Below, piece after piece: positions 41,587-50,821 of a stretch of DNA of 64,000 bases. Origin of the DNA: Mangrovimicrobium sp033283325 (GTDB lineage: Bacteria > Pseudomonadota > Gammaproteobacteria > Pseudomonadales > Halieaceae); assembly GCA_033283325.1 (NCBI GenBank), contig JAWMQO010000001.1, positions 620,001 to 684,000 on the forward strand, in the 5' to 3' direction. The stretch's first letter is position 1, and each line of letters starts with the position of its first letter. Below the pieces are notes generated by a model. It saw nothing but the letters and a program-made list of their open reading frames with translations, had not been told where the DNA came from and did no database searches. The position numbers and the translations under genes were made by a program.

Positions 41587-43821
41587 ATGATTGCACCTGC
41601 TCGAAACACCATGACCCTGGCGACAGCACTGGCGTTGGGGGTCGCAGCTTCACCCGGCTATGCCCAACTGGAGGAAGTCGTCGTCACTGCACAAAAACGC
41701 GCCGAGTCGCTGCAGGACACACCCCTGTCGGTTGCAGCCTACAGCCAGGACGTACTCGAGGCGCGGGGGATATCGAACCTCAGTGAGCTCAGTGCCCAGG
41801 CGCCGAGCCTGCAGGCCTATGACTTCCCCACGACCACCAGTAACGTTTCCCTGTTCATTCGCGGTTTTGGCAATACCGATTCCCAGACGCTGACCATCGA
41901 CAATCCGGTGGGGATCTATATCGATGGTGTCTATATCGCACGCACCTCGGGCGCCACCCTCGATCTGCTCGACCTCGAGCGGGTCGAAATCCTCCGTGGA
42001 CCCCAGGGCACCCTGTTCGGTCGTAACTCTTCTGCCGGCGCGGTGAATTTCATCTCTACACGACCCGGCGACGAGTTTGGCGGCAAACTGAAGGCAGGCA
42101 TCGGCAATTTCGGTAGCTGGAATGCGGGGGTCACCCTCGACGTTCCCATCTCCTCCAGCCTTCGCAGCAAGTTCAGCTACGCGGCATCGGGAGAGGATGG
42201 CTGGGTCGAAAACAAGGGCCCCAACGCCGTGCCTGGCCAGGAAACCGAGGATTTTTACGAACAGGACCAGCAAGGGTATCGCCTGGCCCTGGCCTGGGAC
42301 GCGACAGACAGCCTGAGCGTGGACTACAGCTTCGATTACTCGAAAGTCGACAGCACGCCCCCTTACTACCAGACGGAGCGCAAGGACCGCCAGGAAGACA
42401 CCAGCCACGTGCTGCTCGGTGGCGCTGCCTTCCGCTATGTACTGCCCGAGTCCGATACCAAGCTCTGGGGCCACAACCTGACCCTCAACTGGACGATCAG
42501 CGACAGTCTCAGCCTGAAGTCCATCACCAGCTACCGGGAGATGGAGGAGTACACCATCCAGAACTGGTCGGACACGCTGTTCTTCTCCACGGCGATCGAC
42601 TGGGCTACCGAGGCCGTCAGCCAGGAATTCCAGCTGGTTGGCAATGCCTTCGATGAACGCCTCGACTACATCCTCGGCTACTACTACTTCGAGGAGGACG
42701 GCGAGAAGACCGAGGAGTCCTGGACCAACGGCACCAACTTCGAACTCGACAATTTGGCGGAACCCAACGCCTCCACCTCGATCCTGCTCGGCGGCACCAA
42801 CCTCGGCGCCCGTAACTTCGAGACCAACCTCAAGTCCCAGGCGGTGTTCGGCCAGGCGACCTATACGCCGGACATCCTCGATTCACGGCTGTCGGTTACC
42901 GCGGGCTTGCGCTACACCGAGGACGAACGGGAGGCAGTGCGGGGCGTCGATCCCGGCAACCCGAGCATCACCCACCTGCCGGGTGAGAACAGTCTCGATT
43001 ACGACCACGTGGACTACACCTTCGTGCTGGATTACGCGCTGTCCGATGACGCCAGCGTCTACTTCCGGACCGCCACCGGCTATCGCGCCGGCGGCTCTGG
43101 CGAGCGCACCCTGGACTTCAGCCTGACCTTCGACCAGGAAGACAACGTGAGTTACGAGATCGGGTTGAAATCCGAGTGGCTGAACAATCGCCTGCGGGTC
43201 AACGCGGCTGCCTTTACTACCGAGTACGACGACCTCGTGGTGCTGATCGAGGGCCTGCCGCCGTTTTACGCCTCTTACGTGGAAAACTTCAACGCGGGCA
43301 AGGCCGAGGTGGAGGGTGTCGAACTGGACGTGATCGGCCTGATCGGCGATTCAACCTCACTGACCTTCAACTACACCTACCTGGACAACGAACTTAGCGA
43401 TGTCGTGGTGCCCGAGCAGAGCATCCTGCTCTCGGGCCCGCCCTACAGCCCGGTGGACCGTCGCGGCCAGGATATCACCGACAGCACCTATCTGCCCCTC
43501 GCGCCCGAGAGCGCGTACTCGATCTCCCTCGATCATTCCTTTGCCCTGAACAATGGCAGCAGCCTGGACTTCAACCTCAACTACGTCTGGCGTGACGAGG
43601 TATTCCTGACCGGGACGACGGATATTACAGCACCGGAACTGGGACTGCTGGGGGCGAGGCTGGCGCTGACGGACTGGGAGATCGTCGGTATGCCGCTGAC
43701 ATTAGCCCTGTGGGGCAAGAACCTGACCGACGAGGACAAGTACGTCTATACCCTGTCCAACCTCGGCTTCCAGTACACCCGGCCACTCAGCTACGGCCTC
43801 GATGTGAAACTGGAGTTCTGA
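41587..43821 (+). CDS. TonB-dependent outer-membrane receptor
   Basis: 744 residues. Signal peptide ending near ASPGYA, TonB-box-like LEEVVVTAQKR, plug (LERVEILRGPQGTLFGRNSSAG) and barrel ending VKLEF. Third receptor of this type in the window; signal peptide, plug and barrel are intact. GGGAG precedes the ATG by 9 nt. A hairpin with T tract sits in its leader. Confidence 0.9.
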   Translation: MIAPARNTMTLATALALGVAASPGYAQLEEVVVTAQKRAESLQDTPLSVAAYSQDVLEARGISNLSELSAQAPSLQAYDFPTTTSNVSLFIRGFGNTDSQTLTIDNPVGIYIDGVYIARTSGATLDLLDLERVEILRGPQGTLFGRNSSAGAVNFISTRPGDEFGGKLKAGIGNFGSWNAGVTLDVPISSSLRSKFSYAASGEDGWVENKGPNAVPGQETEDFYEQDQQGYRLALAWDATDSLSVDYSFDYSKVDSTPPYYQTERKDRQEDTSHVLLGGAAFRYVLPESDTKLWGHNLTLNWTISDSLSLKSITSYREMEEYTIQNWSDTLFFSTAIDWATEAVSQEFQLVGNAFDERLDYILGYYYFEEDGEKTEESWTNGTNFELDNLAEPNASTSILLGGTNLGARNFETNLKSQAVFGQATYTPDILDSRLSVTAGLRYTEDEREAVRGVDPGNPSITHLPGENSLDYDHVDYTFVLDYALSDDASVYFRTATGYRAGGSGERTLDFSLTFDQEDNVSYEIGLKSEWLNNRLRVNAAAFTTEYDDLVVLIEGLPPFYASYVENFNAGKAEVEGVELDVIGLIGDSTSLTFNYTYLDNELSDVVVPEQSILLSGPPYSPVDRRGQDITDSTYLPLAPESAYSISLDHSFALNNGSSLDFNLNYVWRDEVFLTGTTDITAPELGLLGARLALTDWEIVGMPLTLALWGKNLTDEDKYVYTLSNLGFQYTRPLSYGLDVKLEF

Positions 43822-43877
43822 GCAAGGGTATCAGGCCCCATGTTGCGGACACGGAGGTCCGTCAATCAGGGAGGGGC

Positions 43878-44300
43878 TCAAGTGATATCGGGGACGAACA
43901 GTTCCATGCCTTCCGGGCAGTTGACGCAGGCTTCGTCCCAGAAGGCCCTGGCCGTTGCAATCAGACCGTCCTCGTTGAGCACGAAGTGATCGGTGACCTG
44001 CAGGTCCAGGCCCTTGTTTTCAGCGGGGATGCGGACTTTCATGGTGAAGTGCAGGATTCCCTCGTTGGCGCAGGCAATGATTTGTCGGGGTTCTGCCTCC
44101 AGTTCGCGATCATTACCCTGGTGGGCGAAATCCCAGAAACCCGCCACGCCTTCATGGCCGACGAAGGTCGGGCCGCCTACCGGGTCTGTCCACTGGGCAT
44201 CCTCCGCGAACAGCGACAGCAGCAGCGCCTTGTTGTTGGTGTTCCAGGCCTCGATGTAGTGGCCGATGACTTCGCGAACTTTCTCCGGTGTGGTACTCAT
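43878..44300 (-). CDS. NTF2-fold protein, KSI-like
   Basis: 140 residues: VREVIGHYIEAWNTNNKALLLSLF with AEDAQWTDPVGG places an Asp as in ketosteroid isomerase-like proteins. WDEACVNCPEG near the end is unusual, with two cysteines three residues apart. One of several NTF2-fold proteins in the window; function not assignable. Confidence 0.7.
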   Translation of the reverse strand: MSTTPEKVREVIGHYIEAWNTNNKALLLSLFAEDAQWTDPVGGPTFVGHEGVAGFWDFAHQGNDRELEAEPRQIIACANEGILHFTMKVRIPAENKGLDLQVTDHFVLNEDGLIATARAFWDEACVNCPEGMELFVPDIT

Positions 44301-44372
44301 CTCGGGTTGTTCTCCTCGGGTAGTGCCGTGGGCTCATGCGCCGCTTGCAGTTAGGGTCGATTGCAGTTGGGG

Positions 44373-44741
44373 TCAGCGTGGCTCAATCACGATATGCCGA
44401 AAACGGCCATCTTCAATCTGGTAACTGCCGCGCAATTCAAGGGACATCACCTCGCCCTTGTGCAGGGCTACCCCGAGAAAATCGTCGATGGCCTGCCGGG
44501 CGACGAGACGGTCGATGATATCGACCGACGCGGTGTTCTCATCCATAGTGATGCGCCGCGGTTCCATCCGGTCCTCGAAGGCGCTGATCATGTAACGGTA
44601 GCTGGCGAGGATTTCATCGGCACCGCGCATGATGCCCCCGGGAGAGTGCAGCTCCGCCTCCGGGTGGTAGAAGCCGGCGAGGGCATCCGGGGCCTCGCTG
44701 TTGTAGGTGGCGTAGTACTCGCGCATCAGGGCTTCAGACAT
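44373..44741 (-). CDS. NTF2-fold protein
   Basis: 122 residues from the ATG at 44741 (AGGAG 8 nt upstream; a GTG at 44750 is also possible). MREYYATYNSEAPDALAGFYHPEAELHSPGG is the NTF2/SnoaL pattern. It follows the quinohemoprotein gene by 15 bp and precedes 43878, forming an operon. Function unknown. Confidence 0.7.
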   Translation of the reverse strand: MSEALMREYYATYNSEAPDALAGFYHPEAELHSPGGIMRGADEILASYRYMISAFEDRMEPRRITMDENTASVDIIDRLVARQAIDDFLGVALHKGEVMSLELRGSYQIEDGRFRHIVIEPR

Positions 44742-44756
44742 GGGCACCACTCCTGA

Positions 44757-46997
44757 TTATTGGTCGCTGGCGTCGAGCAAGGGCGGCGCCTTGCCGTTGG
44801 CTGGTGCCTGGGTTTCGATGCTGGCCACCTCACCGTCGATCCAGCCGCGCCGCATTAATTCCATTTTCACCATGATTTTAACCATGTTCCAGCCCAGCTT
44901 GACCTGGTCCCACAGGGGCGCTTCGTAGCGGGCCTGTTCGCGCAGGAAGTGCTGCAACTGGACGATTTCATCGTCGCTGAGTTCGGGGAAATTCGGCATC
45001 CCCACGCTCTCCAGTGCGCCATCGCGTACGATGGCGGAAAGCGCCTCGAAGGAGAGGGGAATCGGCGAAGCCCGCAGGTCCGGCGCGTACCCACCTGCGA
45101 CAGCGCTGACGCCGTGACAGATTGTGCACTGCAGGTAAACGTCCCGACCTTTGCGCGCCAGTGCCGGGTCGACTTCAAACTCCGGGGCGATCAGGGGTTC
45201 TACCACTGTTCTGGGCGGCGAGGGCGGCATTTCCGCGTCACCGTCCAGCACGTAGGTCAGTACTCGCCGCGGATGGTTTCGCCCGACCCAGCCGTGCTGG
45301 GCCGAGAGGGAGCCGAGCAGCATCTGCCCGCCCGACCAACCGGCGAGTACGGTCACATACTGCTTGCCGTTAACTGAATAGGAAATCGGTGTCGAGACGC
45401 TGCCAACACCCATGAAGCTGCTCCACAGGGCCTCGCCGCTGAGGGCATCGTGGGCGATGAACTGGCCATCGGCCTGGGGCTGGAAGACAAGGTCCCCTGC
45501 GGTGGCGAGTGTGCCGCCATTGTGGGAGCCGACTTTCTCCACGCGCCAGACCTCCGCCTGCGCTACCGGGTCCCAGGCCAGCAGGCTGCTGGAGCCCGCC
45601 GACTTGGGAACATCGGTAAAGGGCTGGTCGAGGCCGCTGAAATCGAGGTCGGTGTAGTCCCATTTTTCCGGAGTGCGATTGCCCTGGTCGTAGAAGCCGG
45701 CAAGGCGGATGGTGGGGATGTAGGTGAGCCCGGTGCGCGGTGAAAAGGACATGGGCTGCCAGTTGTGCGCGCCGCCAGAACCCGGGAAGGTCACGGCCGG
45801 GCCGTCTTCATAGCGAATACCGGGGTTTTCCACCGGGCGCCCGCTGGCCATGTCGACATGGCTTGCCCAGGTGACCTTGTCGAATTTTTCCGCGGAGACC
45901 AGCTTGCCGGTGGCGCGATCGATGACGTAGAAAAAGCCGTTTTTCGGCGCATGCAGCAGCACATCCCGGGTCTTGCCGTCGATCTCCAGAGTGCTCAAGG
46001 TGATATCCATGGTGGAATTGAAGTCCCAGCTCTCGCCGGGCGCGGTCTGGTAATGCCAGACGTATTCCCCGGTGTCGGCGTCGAGCGCTACCACGGAGCA
46101 GAGGAAGAGGTTGTCACCACCTTCTGGTGAGCGCAGCTGGTGATTCCACGGCGAGCCGTTGCCGGTACCGATATAGACCCGGTTGTATTTCGGGTCATAG
46201 GTCATGGCGTTCCAGGCCGTACCGCCGCCGCCGAAGCGCCACCATTCACCGGTCCAGGTTTTCGCTGCCATTTCCATGGCGGCGTTTTCGAAGCCGTCCG
46301 CGGGGTTGCCGGGAACGATGTACCAGCGCCAGGCCTGCTCCCCGGTCTCGGCGTCGTAGGCGGTGACATAGGCCCGCACGTGGCCGAAGTCCGCGCCGCC
46401 GTGGCCGATGATGATCTTGCCGTTGAAGGCCCGCGGTGCGCCGGTGATGTAACGGTTGTCGCCGGGGGTGGTGGTGAGGGTTTCCCAGACCAGTTCGCCG
46501 GTTTTGGCATCGAGGGCGAACAGTCGTCCGTCCTGCACACCGGTGTAGAGCTTGCCGTTCCAGTAGGTCAGCCCGCGGATACCCCAGGCCATGCGCATTT
46601 TCTCGCTGGAGACTTTGGGGTCGTATTTCCACAGCAGTTTACCGCTGACCACGTCGACGGCGTGCACGATGCTGTAGCCGGCCGCGAAGTAGATGACGCC
46701 GTCGACCTCGATGGGCACCGTCGCCATGTTCCACAGGCCGTCGACCTCCAGCGACCACGCCAGGCCGAGACGATCGACATTATCCGCGTTGATCTGTTCG
46801 AGGGGGCTGTAGTGCTGTTCGCTGAAGGTGCGGCCGTAGGCCGGCCAGTGCTCGCCGTTGCTTTCATCCGCGAGTAGCGCATTGTCGACGGTGACAGCCC
46901 CGGCAGACACACTCGCCACAGTAAGCGCACAAGCCAGTCCCAGGCTCGATAACAATCCTGCCAGGCGCTTGAGTGAAGTCCCTGTGGTCTCGATCAT
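44757..46997 (-). CDS. Quinohemoprotein (PQQ plus heme c) alcohol dehydrogenase
   Basis: 746 residues. Signal peptide (SLGLACALTVASVSAGA), eight-bladed PQQ propeller with WDFNST carrying the likely catalytic Asp, and a C-terminal cytochrome c domain with CTICH (Cys624, Cys627, His628). Periplasmic. The adjacent-cysteine disulfide typical of PQQ alcohol dehydrogenases is not visible; the region reads MRMAWGIRGLTYW. It probably oxidises an alcohol of the sterol side chain (inference) and passes electrons to a c-type cytochrome. Confidence 0.87.
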   Translation of the reverse strand: MIETTGTSLKRLAGLLSSLGLACALTVASVSAGAVTVDNALLADESNGEHWPAYGRTFSEQHYSPLEQINADNVDRLGLAWSLEVDGLWNMATVPIEVDGVIYFAAGYSIVHAVDVVSGKLLWKYDPKVSSEKMRMAWGIRGLTYWNGKLYTGVQDGRLFALDAKTGELVWETLTTTPGDNRYITGAPRAFNGKIIIGHGGADFGHVRAYVTAYDAETGEQAWRWYIVPGNPADGFENAAMEMAAKTWTGEWWRFGGGGTAWNAMTYDPKYNRVYIGTGNGSPWNHQLRSPEGGDNLFLCSVVALDADTGEYVWHYQTAPGESWDFNSTMDITLSTLEIDGKTRDVLLHAPKNGFFYVIDRATGKLVSAEKFDKVTWASHVDMASGRPVENPGIRYEDGPAVTFPGSGGAHNWQPMSFSPRTGLTYIPTIRLAGFYDQGNRTPEKWDYTDLDFSGLDQPFTDVPKSAGSSSLLAWDPVAQAEVWRVEKVGSHNGGTLATAGDLVFQPQADGQFIAHDALSGEALWSSFMGVGSVSTPISYSVNGKQYVTVLAGWSGGQMLLGSLSAQHGWVGRNHPRRVLTYVLDGDAEMPPSPPRTVVEPLIAPEFEVDPALARKGRDVYLQCTICHGVSAVAGGYAPDLRASPIPLSFEALSAIVRDGALESVGMPNFPELSDDEIVQLQHFLREQARYEAPLWDQVKLGWNMVKIMVKMELMRRGWIDGEVASIETQAPANGKAPPLLDASDQ

Positions 46998-47030
46998 TCT
47001 TGTATTTCTCCTCTAGCCATTGCTGCTGCC

Positions 47031-47555
47031 TCAGGCGCGGGGGCCCTTCGCGAAAAGGCGGCTCGCCAGTAATTCGTAGCTTGGGTCCTGTGAAGGTTCC
47101 GGCTGGTCCGGTAGCTTGTAGGGCCGCTGGGTGCGCATGTCGTAGGTGACCACGCGCTTGCTGAAACGCCAGCGGCCGTCTTCACAACGGCGGTAGTGAT
47201 CGAGATAGCGCACGCAGAGCAGGTCTTCGATCCAGCCGTCATTACCGTCGGGAAGAACGTGGTAGGCGATTGCGTAGATTTCGCCCTCTCCCGTGTCCCC
47301 GTCCACCGAGATCAGGTGGTTGCAGATGTGGTGACCGCTGTAGCGCATGAAGCCGAAGCAATCCTCGAGGAAATCGACGAAGGCCTCCGCCGTGCCGCTG
47401 AAATCGTCGCCGTGGGTGTCCGTGGCATCTTCCGTGTAGAGGGTGCGCAGCAGCGCCGGGTCCTTGCGATCCACTCCGCGGGAGTAGAGCAGGGCCAGTT
47501 CGCGAATCTGCTCTTTGGCCAGGTAATCGTGTAATTCCTGCGGCGATGGCTGCAT
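47031..47555 (-). CDS. SnoaL-like (NTF2-fold) protein
   Basis: 174 residues from the ATG at 47555 with GGAG 8 nt upstream. LAKEQIRELALLYSRGVDRKD and LYTEDATDTHGDDFSG match the SnoaL_4 pattern. It lies 32 bp downstream of the SDR and 33 bp upstream of the quinohemoprotein gene, all leftward. Function unknown; dehydratase-like role possible. Confidence 0.75.
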   Translation of the reverse strand: MQPSPQELHDYLAKEQIRELALLYSRGVDRKDPALLRTLYTEDATDTHGDDFSGTAEAFVDFLEDCFGFMRYSGHHICNHLISVDGDTGEGEIYAIAYHVLPDGNDGWIEDLLCVRYLDHYRRCEDGRWRFSKRVVTYDMRTQRPYKLPDQPEPSQDPSYELLASRLFAKGPRA

Positions 47556-47587
47556 TGGGGATACTCCGGAAAAACGTTCGCTGCGCG

Positions 47588-48349
47588 CTAGCCTGCGGTG
47601 ATGCCGTTGTCGACGGGAATCGAGGCGCCGTGGATGCTGCTCGCTGCATCGCTGGCGAGGAAGGCGACCATTGCCGCCACGTCCTCGATCGCCACCGAGC
47701 CGCGCAGGGGGGTGTAGCGCTGGATCAGGGAGGCGTCGGGTTCCTGCAGTTGCCAGAAGCCCGCTGCGAGGGCGGTATCCATGCCGCCGGGGGCCACCGC
47801 GTTGATGCGGATAGGCTGGTTGATGTATTCCATCGCGAGGGCTTTGGTGAGGTTGGTGAGCCCGGCCTTGCTGGCGCAATAGGCGGCGGTATAGGCCTGG
47901 CCCTGGCTGGCGGCGCAGGAGGTGACATTGACCACCGCGCCATGGGCTTCCAGCAGGTGGGGGAGGGCGGCCCGGAACAGGCGGAAGGGCGCGCCCAGGT
48001 TCACCGCCATGGTCTTTTCCCACTGGGCGTCGGTCATCTCGCCGGCGTGGCAGGCGACCATGACGGCGGCGATATTGCACAGGGCGTCGAGGCGGCCGAA
48101 ACGTTCCACGGTGGCCCGGACGGCCTGCTCGCAGTTCTCTGCCACGCCGAGGTCGGCCATTTGAACCAGTGCTTCACCACCCAGGGCGCTGATTTCTTCC
48201 GCGGTGCCGGCCAGGCCTTCGGGGTCGATATCCACCAGGCACAGCCGGGCCCCCGCACGGGCCAGTATCAAGGCTGTGGCGCGCCCCAGGCCGGCGGCGG
48301 CGCCGGTGACCAGGGCGACCTTTCCATCCATTGAAATCGCTGAGTCCAT
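47588..48349 (-). CDS. Short-chain dehydrogenase (classical SDR)
   Basis: 253 residues: VALVTGAAAGLGRATAL, catalytic Ser144 and Tyr157-x3-Lys161 (YCASK). Possible hydroxysteroid dehydrogenase. First gene of the leftward group 48349-43878. Confidence 0.87.
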   Translation of the reverse strand: MDSAISMDGKVALVTGAAAGLGRATALILARAGARLCLVDIDPEGLAGTAEEISALGGEALVQMADLGVAENCEQAVRATVERFGRLDALCNIAAVMVACHAGEMTDAQWEKTMAVNLGAPFRLFRAALPHLLEAHGAVVNVTSCAASQGQAYTAAYCASKAGLTNLTKALAMEYINQPIRINAVAPGGMDTALAAGFWQLQEPDASLIQRYTPLRGSVAIEDVAAMVAFLASDAASSIHGASIPVDNGITAG

Positions 48350-48465
48350 AAGCTGCTATCCGTTGTTATCAGTTATAGAGATTGCTGCCCTGCAGTTTGC
48401 CACGCTTTCGCGTTACTGGGAGCCTCTATACGGACTATTCGCCAGCGTGTGAAGCGTGGCCGGTT

Positions 48466-49236
48466 TCAGCCGGCGGGTGTGCCGCCGGCTTCACCCTTGC
48501 CCTCCAGTTCCCGGGGGTGGATTTCGTAGGTGCCGAAGAGTTTGTCGTAGAGCAGTGTGATCGTCGCGTAGTTGCCGTGGCGCATGTCCAGGTGGTGGGC
48601 ATCGTGTTTCATGGCGATCCAGTTCAGCAGCCGGTAGGGGAAGCGATCCAGGTCGAAACGGCAGTGGTTGAAAGTATTCAGCTGCACGTAGATCACGCTG
48701 GAGACCACGATAGAGGCGACGCTGAAGGGCGCCATGCCTAGCAGGCCCAGGAAGACGATGGTCAGGTAGTAAAGGCCGATGCCGATCAGTACCTCCATGG
48801 GGTGCAGCAGGTGCGAGTCAATCGAACTGACCCGGCTACGGGCCTGGTGGTGTACCGCGTGAACCTGGCGCAGGTAGCCCGTGCCGTGGAAGTAGTAGCG
48901 ATGTACCACGTAGTAGACCAGGTCGTAGACCATCAGGATCAGGAAAACGTCCAGCGCGATCCGCCAAAGGGGCTGCGGCGCCATGGTGACCAGGAAGGGC
49001 AGGATGAAGATATGGCTGAAGAGGTAAGTCGCCATGCCGACCTGCTGGGCGGGCTTCACCCGGGGCGAGTACAGCGGGGCGCGCTGGGTCAGCTTGCGCT
49101 CGTTTTCGGCGCTGTCCTGCATCTGGCTCTGCTTGAGGGCGGGAATCAGCAGTACCAGGTATTTCAGGATGGCCCCCGCGGCAAAGATGATGACGAGCGT
49201 GAGCAGGCTGGCCTGCCAGTCATAGTGGAGATTCAT
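48466..49236 (-). CDS. Sterol desaturase/fatty acid hydroxylase-superfamily membrane protein
   Basis: 256 residues from the ATG at 49236 (MNLHYDWQ); a longer frame runs back into the divergent gene and is not credible. Di-iron histidine boxes: HRYYFH (112-117), HAVHH (126-130) and HDAHH (211-215), plus His142, His145 and His191. Several hydrophobic segments. The family includes C4-methyl oxidases, C5 desaturases and fatty acid hydroxylases; the exact reaction cannot be read from sequence, but oxygenation of a sterol (for example C4-methyl) is plausible here. Confidence 0.85.
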   Translation of the reverse strand: MNLHYDWQASLLTLVIIFAAGAILKYLVLLIPALKQSQMQDSAENERKLTQRAPLYSPRVKPAQQVGMATYLFSHIFILPFLVTMAPQPLWRIALDVFLILMVYDLVYYVVHRYYFHGTGYLRQVHAVHHQARSRVSSIDSHLLHPMEVLIGIGLYYLTIVFLGLLGMAPFSVASIVVSSVIYVQLNTFNHCRFDLDRFPYRLLNWIAMKHDAHHLDMRHGNYATITLLYDKLFGTYEIHPRELEGKGEAGGTPAG

Positions 49237-49276
49237 TCGCTGCCCTTGCTGGTTGCTATTAGGTTGAGGCGCTGAT

Positions 49277-49305
49277 ATCGTAAGTAACAATTGTCTAATG
49301 GTCAA
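49277..49305 (-). promoter_or_regulatory. Promoter of the sterol-desaturase-like gene
   Basis: On the minus strand -35 TTGACC (49305-49300) and -10 TACGAT (49282-49277), 17-nt spacer. The -35 matches 5 of 6, the -10 4 of 6. Confidence 0.5.
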
Positions 49306-49315
49306 TAATAATTGA
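49302..49315. promoter_or_regulatory. Inverted repeat TCAAT-N4-ATTGA
   Basis: Same arm sequence and spacing as 2571-2584. It overlaps the -35 of the sterol-desaturase-like promoter and lies 18 nt before the ATG of the TesI-like gene, so it may control both. Confidence 0.35.
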
Positions 49316-49333
49316 TTAAATGTCGGGACCGCC

Positions 49334-50821
49334 ATGCCTGAGATCCTTTCCCTGACCGACCTTCCCCGCAGCGACCTAGTCACCGACGTCATCGTCTGTG
49401 GCTTTGGCGGCGCCGGGGCCTGCGCGGCCCTCGAGGCCCATGCCGCAGGAGCCAAAGTCACCGTGCTCGAGCGCTTCAGCGGCGGCGGTGGTTCCACCAT
49501 GCTCTCCGCCTGTGAGATGTACCTCGGGGGTAGCGGGGGAACCCGCCTGCAGCGGGACCTCGGTATCGAGGACAGCTCGGAGAACATGAGCGCCTACCTG
49601 AAGGCCTGCTTCGGTGACTTTGCCGACGACACGAGGATCGCCGCCTTCGTGGATGGCGCGGCGGAACACTTCGACTGGATGGAGGCACAGGGCATTCCCT
49701 ACCGGCGCAGCCTTTTCGAGGGCCGCGACGTGGTCGCCCTGACCGGTGATTCACTCCAGTTCACCGGCAACGAGCGGGCCTGGCCCTTCGTCGATATCGC
49801 GCAGCCGGTGCCCCGGGGCCACCTGCCGGAAGAGGCGGGGCACGAGGGCGGCCAGGTGGTGATGACGGCCCTGATGGGCAAGGTTGTCGCGGCGGGCATC
49901 GATGTGCGTTACGACACCCGGGTCACTTCACTGATCCAGGCGGAAGACGGCCGCATCTGCGGCGTGGTGGTCAAGGCGGACAATCGATTGCAGTACCTGC
50001 TGGCGCGTCGCGGCGTTATCCTCACCATGGGCGGCTTCATTATGAACGAGCGCATGACCGAGCGGCATATACCCCAACTCGCCGCGATCTGTACCCGCCA
50101 CGGCAATCCCGGTGACCGGGGGGAGGGCATCCTGCTCGGGGTCGCCGCCGGGGGCAACGCCATCCACATGGGCCAGGCTTTCGTCGGCGTCGCCCACTAC
50201 CCGCCGCCGCAGCTGACCTTCGGTATCTTCGTCAACCGGCAGGGCCAGCGCTTTATCAACGAGGACGTCTATCTCTCCCGCCTCGGCGATGCGGTTTCCC
50301 GGCAGGATGGAATGCGCGCCTACATGTTCATCGACAACGCCCACTTCGCCCGCCCGGACTACCACGACAAGGCGGAAATTGTCGCCGTTGGTGAGTCGGT
50401 TGCCGAGGTGGAGCAGGATGCCGGCCTGCCGCCGAATTCCCTGCAGGAGACTGTTGCCTATTACAACCGGCACGCGGAGCAGGGCGAGGACCCCCTGTTC
50501 CACAAGGCCGCGGAATGGCTGAAACCCTTGCAGCAGGGCCCGTTCGCCCTGGTCGATTACAGTCTGGCGACCTTACAACCAACCTGCTTCACCCTCGGTG
50601 GGCTGGAAACCCTGCCGACGGGTGAAGTGCTCACTCCGGAAGGGGAGAGCATTCCGGGGCTTTACGCGGCGGGCCGTACCGCCTGCGGTATTCCACGCAC
50701 CGGTGCCGGCTACGCCAGTGGCATGTCGGTCGCCGACGCCACCCTGTTCGGCCGCAAGGCAGGAAGGCAGGCCGCGGCTGCGAGCCCGTTCAGGAAAACG
50801 TTGCCAGGCTCTTCAGGATAA
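49334..50821 (+). CDS. 3-ketosteroid delta4-(5alpha)-dehydrogenase-like flavoprotein (TesI-like)
   Basis: 495 residues. FAD motif VIVCGFGGAGACAALEA, then the block YLGGSGGTRLQ and the FTGNERAWPFVDIAQPVPRGH stretch that resembles TesI/delta4-KstD proteins, and C-terminal AAGRTACGIPRTGAGYASG. TesI-type enzymes introduce the delta4 double bond in 5alpha-reduced 3-ketosteroids. It is distinct from KstD at 12678. The last 32 bp overlap the LuxR gene tail to tail. Confidence 0.78.
   Translation: MPEILSLTDLPRSDLVTDVIVCGFGGAGACAALEAHAAGAKVTVLERFSGGGGSTMLSACEMYLGGSGGTRLQRDLGIEDSSENMSAYLKACFGDFADDTRIAAFVDGAAEHFDWMEAQGIPYRRSLFEGRDVVALTGDSLQFTGNERAWPFVDIAQPVPRGHLPEEAGHEGGQVVMTALMGKVVAAGIDVRYDTRVTSLIQAEDGRICGVVVKADNRLQYLLARRGVILTMGGFIMNERMTERHIPQLAAICTRHGNPGDRGEGILLGVAAGGNAIHMGQAFVGVAHYPPPQLTFGIFVNRQGQRFINEDVYLSRLGDAVSRQDGMRAYMFIDNAHFARPDYHDKAEIVAVGESVAEVEQDAGLPPNSLQETVAYYNRHAEQGEDPLFHKAAEWLKPLQQGPFALVDYSLATLQPTCFTLGGLETLPTGEVLTPEGESIPGLYAAGRTACGIPRTGAGYASGMSVADATLFGRKAGRQAAAASPFRKTLPGSSG

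Noticed and set aside
47556..48080. Upstream extension of the 47031-47555 frame into the SDR
   Set aside because: Arg/Pro-rich translation overlapping a real SDR; the family N terminus starts at 47555.
49237..49587. N-terminal extension of the sterol-desaturase-like gene
   Set aside because: It would run antisense into the TesI-like gene and adds a Pro/Arg-rich stretch; the family start is at 49236.
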